A stretch of DNA of 7,184 nucleotides from Porphyrobacter sp. (GCA_021732945.1 JAKFWB010000582.1:1-7184), one strand, 5' to 3'. Shown: positions 1 to 6,391, counted from the stretch's first letter. Numbers and translations are program-made. Notes: generated by a model from the letters alone, not told the origin.

Positions 1-582
1 CAGCCGCACGGCCTCTGCCGCATGGCGCGCGCCCAGCTTGGTCATCATGTTAGCACGGTGGATTTCCACCGTTCGCGGGCTGATGTCGAGCTCACGCGCG
101 ATCGCCTTGTTGCTGCTGCCCTCGGCCAGCCAATCGAGCACTTCGCGTTCCCGCGCTGAAAGCGTCGAGATCCGGTCGCGCGCTTCGATCATCCGGCGGC
201 GGGCGACGCCGAATTGTTCGGCTTCCTTGGCGATCCGGGTGAGACAGCGGGTGAAACGTTCAGGATCAAGCGGCAGCGCAAGATAATCGAGCGCGCCCGC
301 CTTGATCGCCTCGACAATCCGGTTGGGGCGCGGCTGCACCTCCACCGCGATCATCGGCAGCCAGATGCCCAACCGGCCGAGCCGATCAAGGATCATGCCC
401 ACCCCGCCTTCTTCGGCGGTATCGCGCGCAATGATGATGCCTTCGCGCGGCGGGTGCACCGCGAGTTCCGACAGGTCGCCGTAAACTTCGCTGTGGTGGC
501 CGAGCGCAAAGCCCACCCGTGCCAATTCGGCACGCTGGCGGCTGCAGGAATCAATGAAATGGAGCGATGCTTTGCGTGTCAT
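1..582 (-). CDS. FixJ/NarL-family response regulator with degenerate receiver domain (partial, C-terminus off the window)
   Basis: A DNA-binding transcription regulator; 194 codons are visible from an ATG at 582 down to the left edge, with no stop reached. Residues about 5-115 form a receiver-like domain that aligns with FixJ without large gaps. Residues about 138-194 form a LuxR-type helix-turn-helix (LSAREREVL at 141-149, NKAIARELDISPRTVEIHR at 158-176, then MMTKL). Only the last few residues should be missing. The receiver looks altered: the acidic pair has become D11-S12, the conserved Thr position of FixJ holds E81, and the conserved Lys before Pro holds L103. The phosphoacceptor region reads IIIARD, so Asp54 is present but one place off the ungapped alignment. 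The domain may therefore signal without normal phosphorylation. It lies 142 bases downstream of the Anbu gene on the same strand, so it may or may not be part of that unit. No clear Shine-Dalgarno precedes the ATG. Family assignment is firm; the target genes are unknown. Confidence 0.9.
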   Translation of the reverse strand, partial: MTRKASLHFIDSCSRQRAELARVGFALGHHSEVYGDLSELAVHPPREGIIIARDTAEEGGVGMILDRLGRLGIWLPMIAVEVQPRPNRIVEAIKAGALDYLALPLDPERFTRCLTRIAKEAEQFGVARRRMIEARDRISTLSAREREVLDWLAEGSSNKAIARELDISPRTVEIHRANMMTKLGARHAAEAVRL

Positions 583-724
583 AAAAATGCCACTGCACCG
601 CGCCGACGAACCTTTCACGCAAGAGCGCCGCCGATCCGGAGGATTCACCGTTACCGGAAAGGGTTACACCAATGAAATTACGTAAGTATTTTCATCCATA
701 TCGGATATGGATTTGGCCTTAGGG
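583..724. other. Intergenic region between the Anbu gene and the FixJ-type regulator
   Basis: This 142-base gap is more AT-rich near the Anbu end than the genes around it. It holds a perfect 19-base palindrome (694-712), the self-complementary TTACGTAA (678-685) and a FixJ-box-like GTAAGTAT (682-689). I see no U-tract terminator and no convincing coding sequence. It probably carries the promoter and operator of the regulator gene. Confidence 0.5.
694..712. promoter_or_regulatory. Perfect palindrome, candidate operator
   Basis: ATCCATATC-G-GATATGGAT: two 9-base arms with perfect dyad symmetry around one base. It lies 12 bases past the Anbu stop and about 112 bases before the regulator start. 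In RNA it could fold with a 3-base loop, but the stem is AT-rich and is followed on the minus strand by GAAAATACTT rather than a run of T. A protein binding site is therefore more likely than an intrinsic terminator. The binding partner is unknown. Confidence 0.4.
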
Positions 725-1471
725 TTAGCCCTTGTCAGCAAAACTGTAAGCCGGAAGCGATTGGAAAGCCGATCGCAAGGCGTCACCCCAACCTGATGAA
801 ATCGTGTCAAAATAGGAATCTTCGGCCGTAACCCGGTGTTCGTGCCTGGCAGTAAAGCCATCCTTGGCAATCACCAGCAAATCCAGCGGCAAGCCGACCG
901 AAAGGTTCGCCTTCAGGGTGGAATCGAAGCTGACCATCAGCAGCTTGACCGCGTCTTCGAAGCTCATGTCACGATCATAACCGCGGATCAGGATCGGGCG
1001 GCCATATTTGGTCTCGCCAATCTGGAAGAACGGGGTGTCCCAGCTGGCTTCGATGAAATTGCCTTCGGGATAGATCATGAACAGGCGCGGTTGCATCCCT
1101 GCGATCTGCCCGGCGACGATCATCGTCGCGGTAAACCGGCCCTTGCCGCTATCGCCATTGACGATCTGTGCGCTTTCGATGGTGGTGCGCAGCAGCCGCC
1201 CGATCTCGGTCGCAACCTGAAACATCGTCGCACCTTTCAGCAGCGTATTGTCACGCTCGCCCGGTGCCTTGGTGCGTTCTTCGAGCTGGCTGACCACCGC
1301 CTGGGTGGTGGCAAGGTTGCCAGCCGTCATCACCGCGATCATGCGTTCGCCCGGCACGTTCCAGTGGAACAGCTTGCGGAAGGTGGAGATGTTGTCGACG
1401 CCCGAATTGGTGCGGGTATCGCTCATCAGCACGAGGCCTTTGTCGAGCACCATGCCAACGCAATAGGTCAT
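725..1471 (-). CDS. Anbu-type proteasome-related protease (ancestral beta subunit)
   Basis: Cytoplasmic Ntn-hydrolase-fold protein of the Anbu (BPH) family, relatives of the HslV and 20S proteasome beta subunits. The 248-residue length is typical. The protein starts Met-Thr-Tyr-Cys-Val-Gly, so removal of Met exposes the catalytic N-terminal Thr1. Counting from that Thr, Asp17 (in LMSDTRTN) and Lys32 (in TFRKLFHW) match the supporting active-site residues of the family. The C-terminal part carries ISSGWGDALR at about 228-237. Start choice is supported by GGAGG ten bases upstream and by the need for an exposed Thr. Published Anbu structures show open ring or helical assemblies, and robust peptidase activity has been hard to show; the substrate is not known. 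It is the last gene of the four-gene cluster, 84 bases after the transglutaminase-like gene, so it may be transcribed with it or have its own promoter in that gap. Confidence 0.95.
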   Translation of the reverse strand: MTYCVGMVLDKGLVLMSDTRTNSGVDNISTFRKLFHWNVPGERMIAVMTAGNLATTQAVVSQLEERTKAPGERDNTLLKGATMFQVATEIGRLLRTTIESAQIVNGDSGKGRFTATMIVAGQIAGMQPRLFMIYPEGNFIEASWDTPFFQIGETKYGRPILIRGYDRDMSFEDAVKLLMVSFDSTLKANLSVGLPLDLLVIAKDGFTARHEHRVTAEDSYFDTISSGWGDALRSAFQSLPAYSFADKG

Positions 1472-1481
1472 GCGGTTTTTG

Positions 1482-1486
1482 CCTCC
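1482..1486 (-). promoter_or_regulatory. Ribosome binding site of the Anbu gene
   Basis: On the minus strand this reads GGAGG, 10 bases before the ATG at 1471. It is the clearest Shine-Dalgarno in the cluster and confirms the Met-Thr start, which decides whether the catalytic Thr is N-terminal. A CATAAT hexamer lies just upstream (1493-1498, minus), but without a good -35 partner I do not call a promoter. Confidence 0.75.
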
Positions 1487-1555
1487 GATCGGATTATGAC
1501 CTGCTCCCTAGCCCGAATGGCGGCGCTGCGCAAAGCCCGCATTGCTCAGTGCGAA

Positions 1556-2461
1556 TTACTGCGAATTCTGATTTTGGCTTTGGCCCGAGCCCTGCGATTG
1601 CTCCTGCTTTTGCCGTTGCGATTGGCCGGCCGTATGGGCTTCCACCGCAACCCCCACCGTCAGCACCTCGCCCGCCGAACCGACGCTGATGCCGGTGATC
1701 GGTGCGGCATCACGGTAATCGCTGCCGGTCGCCACGCGCACATAGCGCGGATCGGGGCTGATGCCGTTGGAGACATCGAAGCCGACCCAGCCAAGCCCTT
1801 CGACATGGGCTTCGGCCCAGGCGTGGGTCGCCTCTTGCTCGATCCGGTCGTCCATCATCAGATAGCCACTGACATAGCGCGCCGGAATTCTGTTAGCCCG
1901 CGCAGCGCCGATGAAGATGTGAGCATGATCCTGACACACCCCTGCCCCGTGACCGACCGCCTCTTCGGCAGTGGTGGCCGAATGGGTGCGTCCGGTTTCG
2001 TAGGCGATCCTGTCCCGGATCAGGTCCGACAGCATATGCAGGAAATCGAGCGGCGCTGCCCCATCACGGTCCGATGCGCCCGGCGCTCGCACTTCGCGCA
2101 GCAGGCTGCGCAGCTTGGTGCCCGGACGGGTGAGCGGCGTCTGGCGCAGAAAGCTCCACAAGGGCAGATGGCCCGAATGGCGGCCGATTACTCCGGCATT
2201 GTCATCAGTCTCCACCACCCCGTTGCAAGTCACCGTCAGTTCCCGCGCACCGGGTGTAATGCCGATCAGCGTGACGTGGTTGAAATGCTGATCATCATAC
2301 TGGAGTTCGGCATAAGCGTTATCGAAGGTCATTTGCCAATCAAGGATTCGCTGACCCTGCGTCGCCTTGGGGGTCAGCCGCAGCCGTTGCAGCGCGTGCA
2401 CCACGGGCCGGGTGAAGGCATAGTGAGTGGTATGCCGGATCGAGAGAGTCAGCTTGCTCAT
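1556..2461 (-). CDS. Transglutaminase-like cysteine peptidase of the Anbu cluster, with Gln-rich C-terminal tail
   Basis: A 301-residue papain-fold protein of the bacterial transglutaminase-like family. Residues about 3-110 match the beta-rich N-terminal domain found in this group (SIRHTTHYAF, LQRLRLTP). Residues about 150-235 form the catalytic core with a full triad: Cys176 in GAGVCQDHAH, His213 in ATHAWAEAHV and Asp229 in GWVGFDVSNG. Bacterial members of this type are generally thought to act as peptidases or amidohydrolases rather than crosslinkers. There is no signal peptide, so it should be cytoplasmic, like its operon partners. The last 22 residues (280-301) are an unusual low-complexity tail with 10 Gln, alternating with Ser, Arg, Lys, Glu and Asn. 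The ATG overlaps the stop of the alpha-E gene by 4 bases (ATGA), indicating translational coupling. The physiological substrate is unknown. Confidence 0.93.
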   Translation of the reverse strand: MSKLTLSIRHTTHYAFTRPVVHALQRLRLTPKATQGQRILDWQMTFDNAYAELQYDDQHFNHVTLIGITPGARELTVTCNGVVETDDNAGVIGRHSGHLPLWSFLRQTPLTRPGTKLRSLLREVRAPGASDRDGAAPLDFLHMLSDLIRDRIAYETGRTHSATTAEEAVGHGAGVCQDHAHIFIGAARANRIPARYVSGYLMMDDRIEQEATHAWAEAHVEGLGWVGFDVSNGISPDPRYVRVATGSDYRDAAPITGISVGSAGEVLTVGVAVEAHTAGQSQRQKQEQSQGSGQSQNQNSQ

Positions 2462-3402
2462 CCGTGGAACCGGTAATCCTCGGCAATCGCGTGGGCGATG
2501 GCTGCGTTGCAGGCAAGGAAATCAACCAGAAATTCGTGCAGCCCCGCCTCGAAAATCTGGTCCACGGCCAAGTGCCGGATCCGCGCATCGGCATCGCCCA
2601 TCAGGGCGGCGGCGCGTCCTTCGATCCCATGCATCCGCGCCAGCGCCGCGAGCTTTTCGCGCAGCATATTGCGGCAAAAGGCAAGGCTGCGCGGGAAGCG
2701 GTCATCCAGCACCAGAAACTCCACGATCCCGCGCGCTTCGATCTGCCCGGCGTTGAGCCAGCTATAGACCCGCGCCCCGGCAACCGATCGCAGCACCTGT
2801 TCCCACTGCCCGGTATCCAGGCTTGACCCAACATAGGACAGCGATGGCAGCAGCAGGAAATACTTCATGTCGAGAATGCGCGCGGTGCTATCCGCCCGTT
2901 CGATAAAGGTGCCCGCGCGCGCAAAGTGGTAGCCTTCATCGCGCAGCATTGATCCGTCGAAGGCGCCGTGGACCTGCGTGCCGGCGCGGCGGATCGCGCC
3001 AAGCGCCTCACCCACGGCCATCTGCCCCACCGGGCGGGCGAGCAGCGCATCGATCTTCATCCAGTTATCATTGACGGCTTCCCACACATCGGACGAGATA
3101 TTGATGCGCGCCATTCGCGCGTTGCTGCGCACGGCGCCAAACATGTGCCGGACATTGCCGGGATTGGATGGCCCGCGCAGCACGAAGTTCCAGACCTGCA
3201 AGCCATCATAGCTTTCGTGCAAAGCCTCATAAGCGCGGCTGAGGCCCAGCGTTGCAATCACCGAACGCCACTCCGCCTCTGCGGTCACCACATCGCGGGT
3301 CAGCGCCATGCGCAACGCGGCTTCCAGCAAGCGTGCGGTGTTCTCGGCCCGCTCAAGATAGCGGAACATCCAGAACAGGCTGTTGGCGGTGCGGCCTAGC
3401 AT
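2458..3402 (-). CDS. Alpha-E domain protein (DUF403 family)
   Basis: A 314-residue, mostly alpha-helical protein of the alpha-E family, which is regularly encoded beside circularly permuted ATP-grasp and transglutaminase-like proteins. The diagnostic N-terminus MLGRTANSLFWMFRYLERAE is present. The signature occurs twice: YLERAENTARLLEA at 15-28 and FIERADSTARILDMK at 166-180, which suggests an internally duplicated helical fold. A further recognisable block is FLVLDDRFPRSLAFC at 229-243. The conserved Glu/Arg/Asp residues of these motifs have led to the proposal that the family has an enzymatic or partner role in peptide bond formation with the ATP-grasp enzyme, but no reaction has been firmly assigned to my knowledge. 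It starts 7 bases after the ATP-grasp stop, with AAGGA within the end of that gene as a likely ribosome binding site. It overlaps the next gene by 4 bases. Confidence 0.94.
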   Translation of the reverse strand: MLGRTANSLFWMFRYLERAENTARLLEAALRMALTRDVVTAEAEWRSVIATLGLSRAYEALHESYDGLQVWNFVLRGPSNPGNVRHMFGAVRSNARMARINISSDVWEAVNDNWMKIDALLARPVGQMAVGEALGAIRRAGTQVHGAFDGSMLRDEGYHFARAGTFIERADSTARILDMKYFLLLPSLSYVGSSLDTGQWEQVLRSVAGARVYSWLNAGQIEARGIVEFLVLDDRFPRSLAFCRNMLREKLAALARMHGIEGRAAALMGDADARIRHLAVDQIFEAGLHEFLVDFLACNAAIAHAIAEDYRFHG

Positions 3403-3409
3403 GTGCCCA

Positions 3410-4840
3410 TCAGTCCTTCAGCACCCAGGTATCCTTGGTGCCGCCCCCTTGCGAGGAATTGACCACAAGTGAGCCTTTCTTGAGCGCCACCCGCGTCAGC
3501 CCGCCCGGGGTGATGTCGATCCCCTCGGGGCTGACGAGCACGAAGGGGCGCAAGTCGACATGGCGCGGGGCCAGCCCCTTGGCGGTGTAAATCGGGCAGG
3601 TCGACAGCGCGAGCGTGGGCTGCGCGATATAGTTGCTCGGCCGCGCCATCAGCTTTTCGCGGAAGGCAGCAATCTCGCGCTTGGATGACGTCGGCCCGAT
3701 CAGCATCCCGTAGCCGCCCGACCCGTGGACTTCCTTCACCACCAGTTCGGCAAGGTTGTCGAGCACATAGGCAAGGCTGTCCTTGTCGGCGCAGCGCCAG
3801 GTCTGGACGTTGGGCAGCAGCGGCTTTTCGCCGGTGTAAAATTCGACGATCTCCGGCATGAAGCTGTAGATCGCCTTGTCGTCCGCCACCCCGGTGCCGG
3901 GCGCATTGGCAATGGTGATCCCGCCCGAACGGTACACATCCATGATCCCCGGCACGCCCAGCGCAGAATCGGAGTTGAAGGTCAGCGGATCGAGGTAATC
4001 ATCATCGACCCGGCGATAGAGCACGTCGATCGGCTTGTAGCCCAGCGTGGTGCGCATCTGCACCCGCCCGCCCACGACGCGCAGATCGCTGCCCTCAACC
4101 AGTTCCGCACCCATCTGATCGGCAAGGAAGGCGTGTTCGAAATAGGCTGAGTTGTAGATCCCCGGCGTCAGCACGGCGACGGTCGGCTTGCCCCCTGTGA
4201 ACGCGGGCGGCACGCATGCGGCAAGGCTGCGGGCGAGGCGGCGCGGATAGTTGGAGACGCTCTCCACCGCGATCTGGCTGAACAGATCGGGGAACATCCC
4301 CATCATCGTCTCACGGTTTTCGAGCATGTAGGACACGCCCGAAGGGGTGCGCGCATTATCCTCCAGCACGAAGAATTCTTCCGGCCCGGTACGCACCAGA
4401 TCGATCCCGACGATGTGGGTGTAGATCCCCCCTGGCGGCGTGAAGCCGACCATATTGGCGAGCCACGAGTCGTTCTTTCGCAGCAGCCGTTCAGGCAGGC
4501 GGCCCGCGCGCACAATCTCCTGCCGGTGGTACAGATCATAAAGGAAGGAATTGAGCGCGCGCACCCGCTGCTCGATCCCGCGTGACACCTTGCGCCATTC
4601 GCCAGCGGTGATGATGCGCGGCACCATGTCGAACGGGATCAGGCGTTCTTCCGCCGCATCCTCGCCATAGACGTTGAAGGTAATCCCGGTGCGGCGAAAA
4701 GAATCATCAGCCTCACGGTTCTTGCGTCTCAGGAACTCGCCGGGCTGCTCATTATACCAGCGGCAATATTCGTCATAGGCAGGCCGGGCCTGACCGCCGC
4801 CGCCGAACATCTCATCAAAATTGCTGCCGCCTGCGCTCAT
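3410..4840 (-). CDS. Circularly permuted ATP-grasp protein (DUF404/DUF407 type)
   Basis: A 476-residue member of the circularly permuted ATP-grasp family, predicted to activate a carboxylate with ATP and join it to an amine (amidoligase). The N-terminus has the family pattern FDEMF...RPAYDEYCRWYNE (residues 8-31). Conserved blocks follow: GIDLVRTGPEEFFVLEDNARTPSGVSYMLENR (145-176), PGIYNSAYFEHAFLA (226-240), VLYRRVDDDYLDP (273-285), IANAPGTGVADDKAIY (310-325), the Gly-rich nucleotide loop VVKEVHGSGGYGM (367-379) and HVDLRPFVL (427-435). The protein ends in the usual GGGTKDTWVLKD. It appears intact, with no signal peptide or membrane segment. It is the first gene of the cluster; a GCGGGGGTCA stretch before the ATG is a modest ribosome binding site. 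The 103-base gap before it should carry the cluster promoter. In the model from comparative genomics, this enzyme with the alpha-E protein builds a peptide or tag; its real substrates are not known. Confidence 0.95.
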   Translation of the reverse strand: MSAGGSNFDEMFGGGGQARPAYDEYCRWYNEQPGEFLRRKNREADDSFRRTGITFNVYGEDAAEERLIPFDMVPRIITAGEWRKVSRGIEQRVRALNSFLYDLYHRQEIVRAGRLPERLLRKNDSWLANMVGFTPPGGIYTHIVGIDLVRTGPEEFFVLEDNARTPSGVSYMLENRETMMGMFPDLFSQIAVESVSNYPRRLARSLAACVPPAFTGGKPTVAVLTPGIYNSAYFEHAFLADQMGAELVEGSDLRVVGGRVQMRTTLGYKPIDVLYRRVDDDYLDPLTFNSDSALGVPGIMDVYRSGGITIANAPGTGVADDKAIYSFMPEIVEFYTGEKPLLPNVQTWRCADKDSLAYVLDNLAELVVKEVHGSGGYGMLIGPTSSKREIAAFREKLMARPSNYIAQPTLALSTCPIYTAKGLAPRHVDLRPFVLVSPEGIDITPGGLTRVALKKGSLVVNSSQGGGTKDTWVLKD

Positions 4841-4943
4841 TGACCCCCGCGAAACACCTTAGGTGCAGCGCACAATGTAACCGGGGTTTTGCAAAAGGAA
4901 AGCGCCTGCGACAATTTGCGCAACAATGCTGCAACCGCGCGGG
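4841..4943. other. Leader region of the Anbu cluster
   Basis: A 103-base gap between the alpha/beta hydrolase stop and the ATP-grasp start, both on the minus strand. It contains a short palindrome CACCTTAGGTG (4855-4865), 15 bases before the start codon in the presumed untranslated leader, and TTGCGCAA further upstream. No strong terminator (GC stem plus T run) is visible, so read-through from the hydrolase is possible. I could not identify a convincing -35/-10 pair. Confidence 0.35.
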
Positions 4944-5780
4944 TTATCGGGTGGTTTCAAGCTCTGCCAGCAGGGTGGCGACGACCTGCGGATCATAGGT
5001 GAAGCCCATATGGGTGCAGCGCACCGCGATCGCGCGGTCGCGCTCATCCGGGCGTCCGGCGGCGCAGCGCGGTGCGATCACTCCGTCATTGGCGCTCCAA
5101 ATCGCCACGGTTTCGACCGGAGGCTTGACCGACAGCACCGCTTCGACCGGCGGGGCATCGACCGAATGGCCGGTGATGAATTGATAGGCACGCCAGACAT
5201 TATTGGCGCGCGGAGAGCCTGAGAATGGCGATCCCATGGTGATCACCTTGGCAACCGCATGCGGTTGCCGCTTGGCGAGTTCGCGCGCGAACAATCCGCC
5301 AAGGCTCCAGCCGATCAGCACCACCGGGCGCCCGTGGCGGGCATAGAGGTCAAGCATCCGGGCTTCGACCTGATCGAAGGTATCGGGGTTTGGCCCCCAA
5401 TTGCGGCCCTGCCCCCAGCGCTTGGCGACATGGCCCGCCGCTTCCATCTGCTCGGCCAGATAGCGCATCCGGCCGGGGCGCGTGCCGAAACCGGGCAGGA
5501 TCATCACCGTCTGCGGATTGGCGGTCGCGGCAATCGCCAGCTTGGGGCGGCGCGAGCGGCGCAGCGGTTCGATCAAGATCTGCGCTTCGCTCAGCAGTCG
5601 CACCAAAGCAGGCTTGCCCGCCTCGTGCTCCTGCGGAATGACTTCGCGGGCAAGCGCAACCCGGCGGCCCAACTCGCTCGACACATAGGCCTGCTGCGCC
5701 TGCGCGCCAGCAGACGCAGCCGCCGCGACAAGCGGGGCTGGCAGGCGGGGCATCTCAGGAACGAAGCGAAGTGAAGCCAT
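4944..5780 (-). CDS. Alpha/beta-hydrolase fold protein
   Basis: A 278-residue serine hydrolase of the alpha/beta fold. The N-terminal 85 residues (Ala-rich segment, then a charged helical stretch) are not recognisable as a domain. The core begins with strand TVMILPGFGT (91-100), whose Gly-Phe-Gly probably forms the oxyanion region. The nucleophile elbow VVLIGWSLGG (153-162) places Ser159 in a GxSxG motif. WSANDGVI (228-235) supplies Asp232 and RCTHMGF (254-260) supplies His257. Spacing and motifs suggest a lipase/esterase-like enzyme, but the substrate cannot be inferred. There is no clear signal peptide, although an Ala-rich stretch lies at 15-30. The first ATG is used; only a weak AGAGAAG precedes it, inside a small hairpin. 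It ends 103 bases before the ATP-grasp gene on the same strand, so it may be co-transcribed with the Anbu cluster, though it is not one of the usual four members. Confidence 0.88.
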   Translation of the reverse strand: MASLRFVPEMPRLPAPLVAAAASAGAQAQQAYVSSELGRRVALAREVIPQEHEAGKPALVRLLSEAQILIEPLRRSRRPKLAIAATANPQTVMILPGFGTRPGRMRYLAEQMEAAGHVAKRWGQGRNWGPNPDTFDQVEARMLDLYARHGRPVVLIGWSLGGLFARELAKRQPHAVAKVITMGSPFSGSPRANNVWRAYQFITGHSVDAPPVEAVLSVKPPVETVAIWSANDGVIAPRCAAGRPDERDRAIAVRCTHMGFTYDPQVVATLLAELETTR

Positions 5781-5781
5781 A

Positions 5782-5795
5782 GGCTTCTCTAAGCC
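5782..5795 (-). promoter_or_regulatory. Small hairpin covering the ribosome binding region of the hydrolase gene
   Basis: GGCTT and AAGCC arms (5 bases each) flank a 4-base loop, ending one base before the hydrolase start codon. The only Shine-Dalgarno-like bases (AGAGAAG) lie in the loop and 3' arm. Such a fold could lower translation, but a stem this short may occur by chance. Confidence 0.25.
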
Positions 5796-5836
5796 ATAAG
5801 TTTTATGAATGTTCCATGAAATATTACATTTCGGAG

Positions 5837-5853
5837 AATCCCTGTCGGGGATT
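5837..5853 (-). terminator. Weak hairpin at the end of the lipoprotein gene
   Basis: AATCCC and GGGATT arms form a 6-base stem with a 5-base loop, overlapping the stop codon of the lipoprotein gene. The following minus-strand bases (CTCCGAAATG) are not a T run, so this is at best an imperfect terminator or an mRNA 3'-end stabiliser. The AT-rich stretch that follows (about 5796-5835) probably contains the promoter region of the hydrolase gene. Confidence 0.3.
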
Positions 5854-6391
5854 ACTTCTTCGGGCAGTCGCCGACCCGTTCATGCTTTGCGGCGAATTTC
5901 ATCGTGCCCTCACCCGCGCCATCAAAATTCATCGCCATGGTCGCGGTGAAATCCGATGTGGTGGGGGTGGCGGTGCCAGCCATGGTCATGCGCGCATTGC
6001 CTTGCGGGGTCTTGCACACCAACACACCATCAAAGGCACCGTCCTTCATGGTGAACTTCTCGTAGGAACATTCACCATTCTGCCCGCGCTTCATCATGTC
6101 TTCGAAGCCGGATTCGACCTGCTCAGGGGTCAGGCAATATTCGGTGGTGGTGGTCATACCGGCGCCGTGCCCGGCCATTTCGGGGGGCATGCCGGGGATA
6201 TCGATCCCGGTCATGGTGATCACCGCCTTGTATTGGCCGGGTTCGGGGGTCATCCCTTCGGCCTTGGCCTGTGTGGCGGCTTCCTTCATGCTGACCTTGC
6301 CGTCGGCATCGGCATCGGCATCGGCATCGCTGCCGCCCGAACAGCCCGCAATCAGCGCCGCGGCCGCTGCTGCCATAATGATCCGCTTCAT
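5852..6391 (-). CDS. DUF3617-like lipoprotein with an EF-hand-like loop near the anchor
   Basis: A 179-residue predicted lipoprotein. MKRIIM is followed by an Ala-rich hydrophobic segment and the lipobox IAGC, with Cys17 as the lipidated residue; Ser at +2 suggests outer membrane sorting. Residues 22-30 are an Asp-Ala repeat leading into a 12-residue EF-hand-type loop, D26[11 protein letters not shown]37, with Asp at 1, 3 and 5, Gly at 6, a hydrophobic residue at 8 and Glu at 12. The rest resembles the DUF3617 family ([19 protein letters not shown] at 51-69, EYCLTPEQ at 84-91). Four cysteines (86, 108, 126, 176) could form two disulfides in the periplasm. The start at 6391 is preferred over an in-frame ATG at 6442 because AGGAG lies 8 bases upstream and a proper signal peptide follows. 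No enzymatic function is known for the family. It is 71 bases upstream of the hydrolase gene and divergent from uvrB. Confidence 0.85.
   Translation of the reverse strand: MKRIIMAAAAAALIAGCSGGSDADADADADGKVSMKEAATQAKAEGMTPEPGQYKAVITMTGIDIPGMPPEMAGHGAGMTTTTEYCLTPEQVESGFEDMMKRGQNGECSYEKFTMKDGAFDGVLVCKTPQGNARMTMAGTATPTTSDFTATMAMNFDGAGEGTMKFAAKHERVGDCPKK
6305..6328. repeat. Four tandem copies of the hexamer GGCATC
   Basis: Four perfect GGCATC units in a row (GATGCC on the coding strand) inside the lipoprotein gene, encoding consecutive Asp-Ala pairs. A diverged unit (GTCGGC/GCCGAC) continues into the EF-hand loop. Gain or loss of units would stay in frame and change only the linker between the lipid anchor and the loop. 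Confidence 0.9.

Noticed and set aside
214..675. A plus-strand open frame of 153 codons
   Set aside because: It lies opposite the FixJ-type regulator, whose helix-turn-helix and receiver homology are clear on the minus strand.
694..712. The 19-base palindrome as the intrinsic terminator of the Anbu cluster
   Set aside because: The stem is AT-rich and is followed on the minus strand by GAAAATACTT rather than a T run; an operator is the simpler reading.
1511..2184. A 13-base direct repeat (CCCGAATGGCGGC) near 1512 and near 2171
   Set aside because: One copy is in a gap and the other is inside the transglutaminase-like coding sequence. The match is short, GC-rich and has no flanking structure, so chance is the likely explanation.
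836..2476. A 546-codon open frame on the plus strand opposite the Anbu and transglutaminase-like genes
   Set aside because: It is antisense to two genes with intact catalytic motifs and spans their intergenic gap. Its translation is rich in His, Arg, Ala and Asp with no recognisable domain, as expected for a shadow frame in GC-rich DNA.
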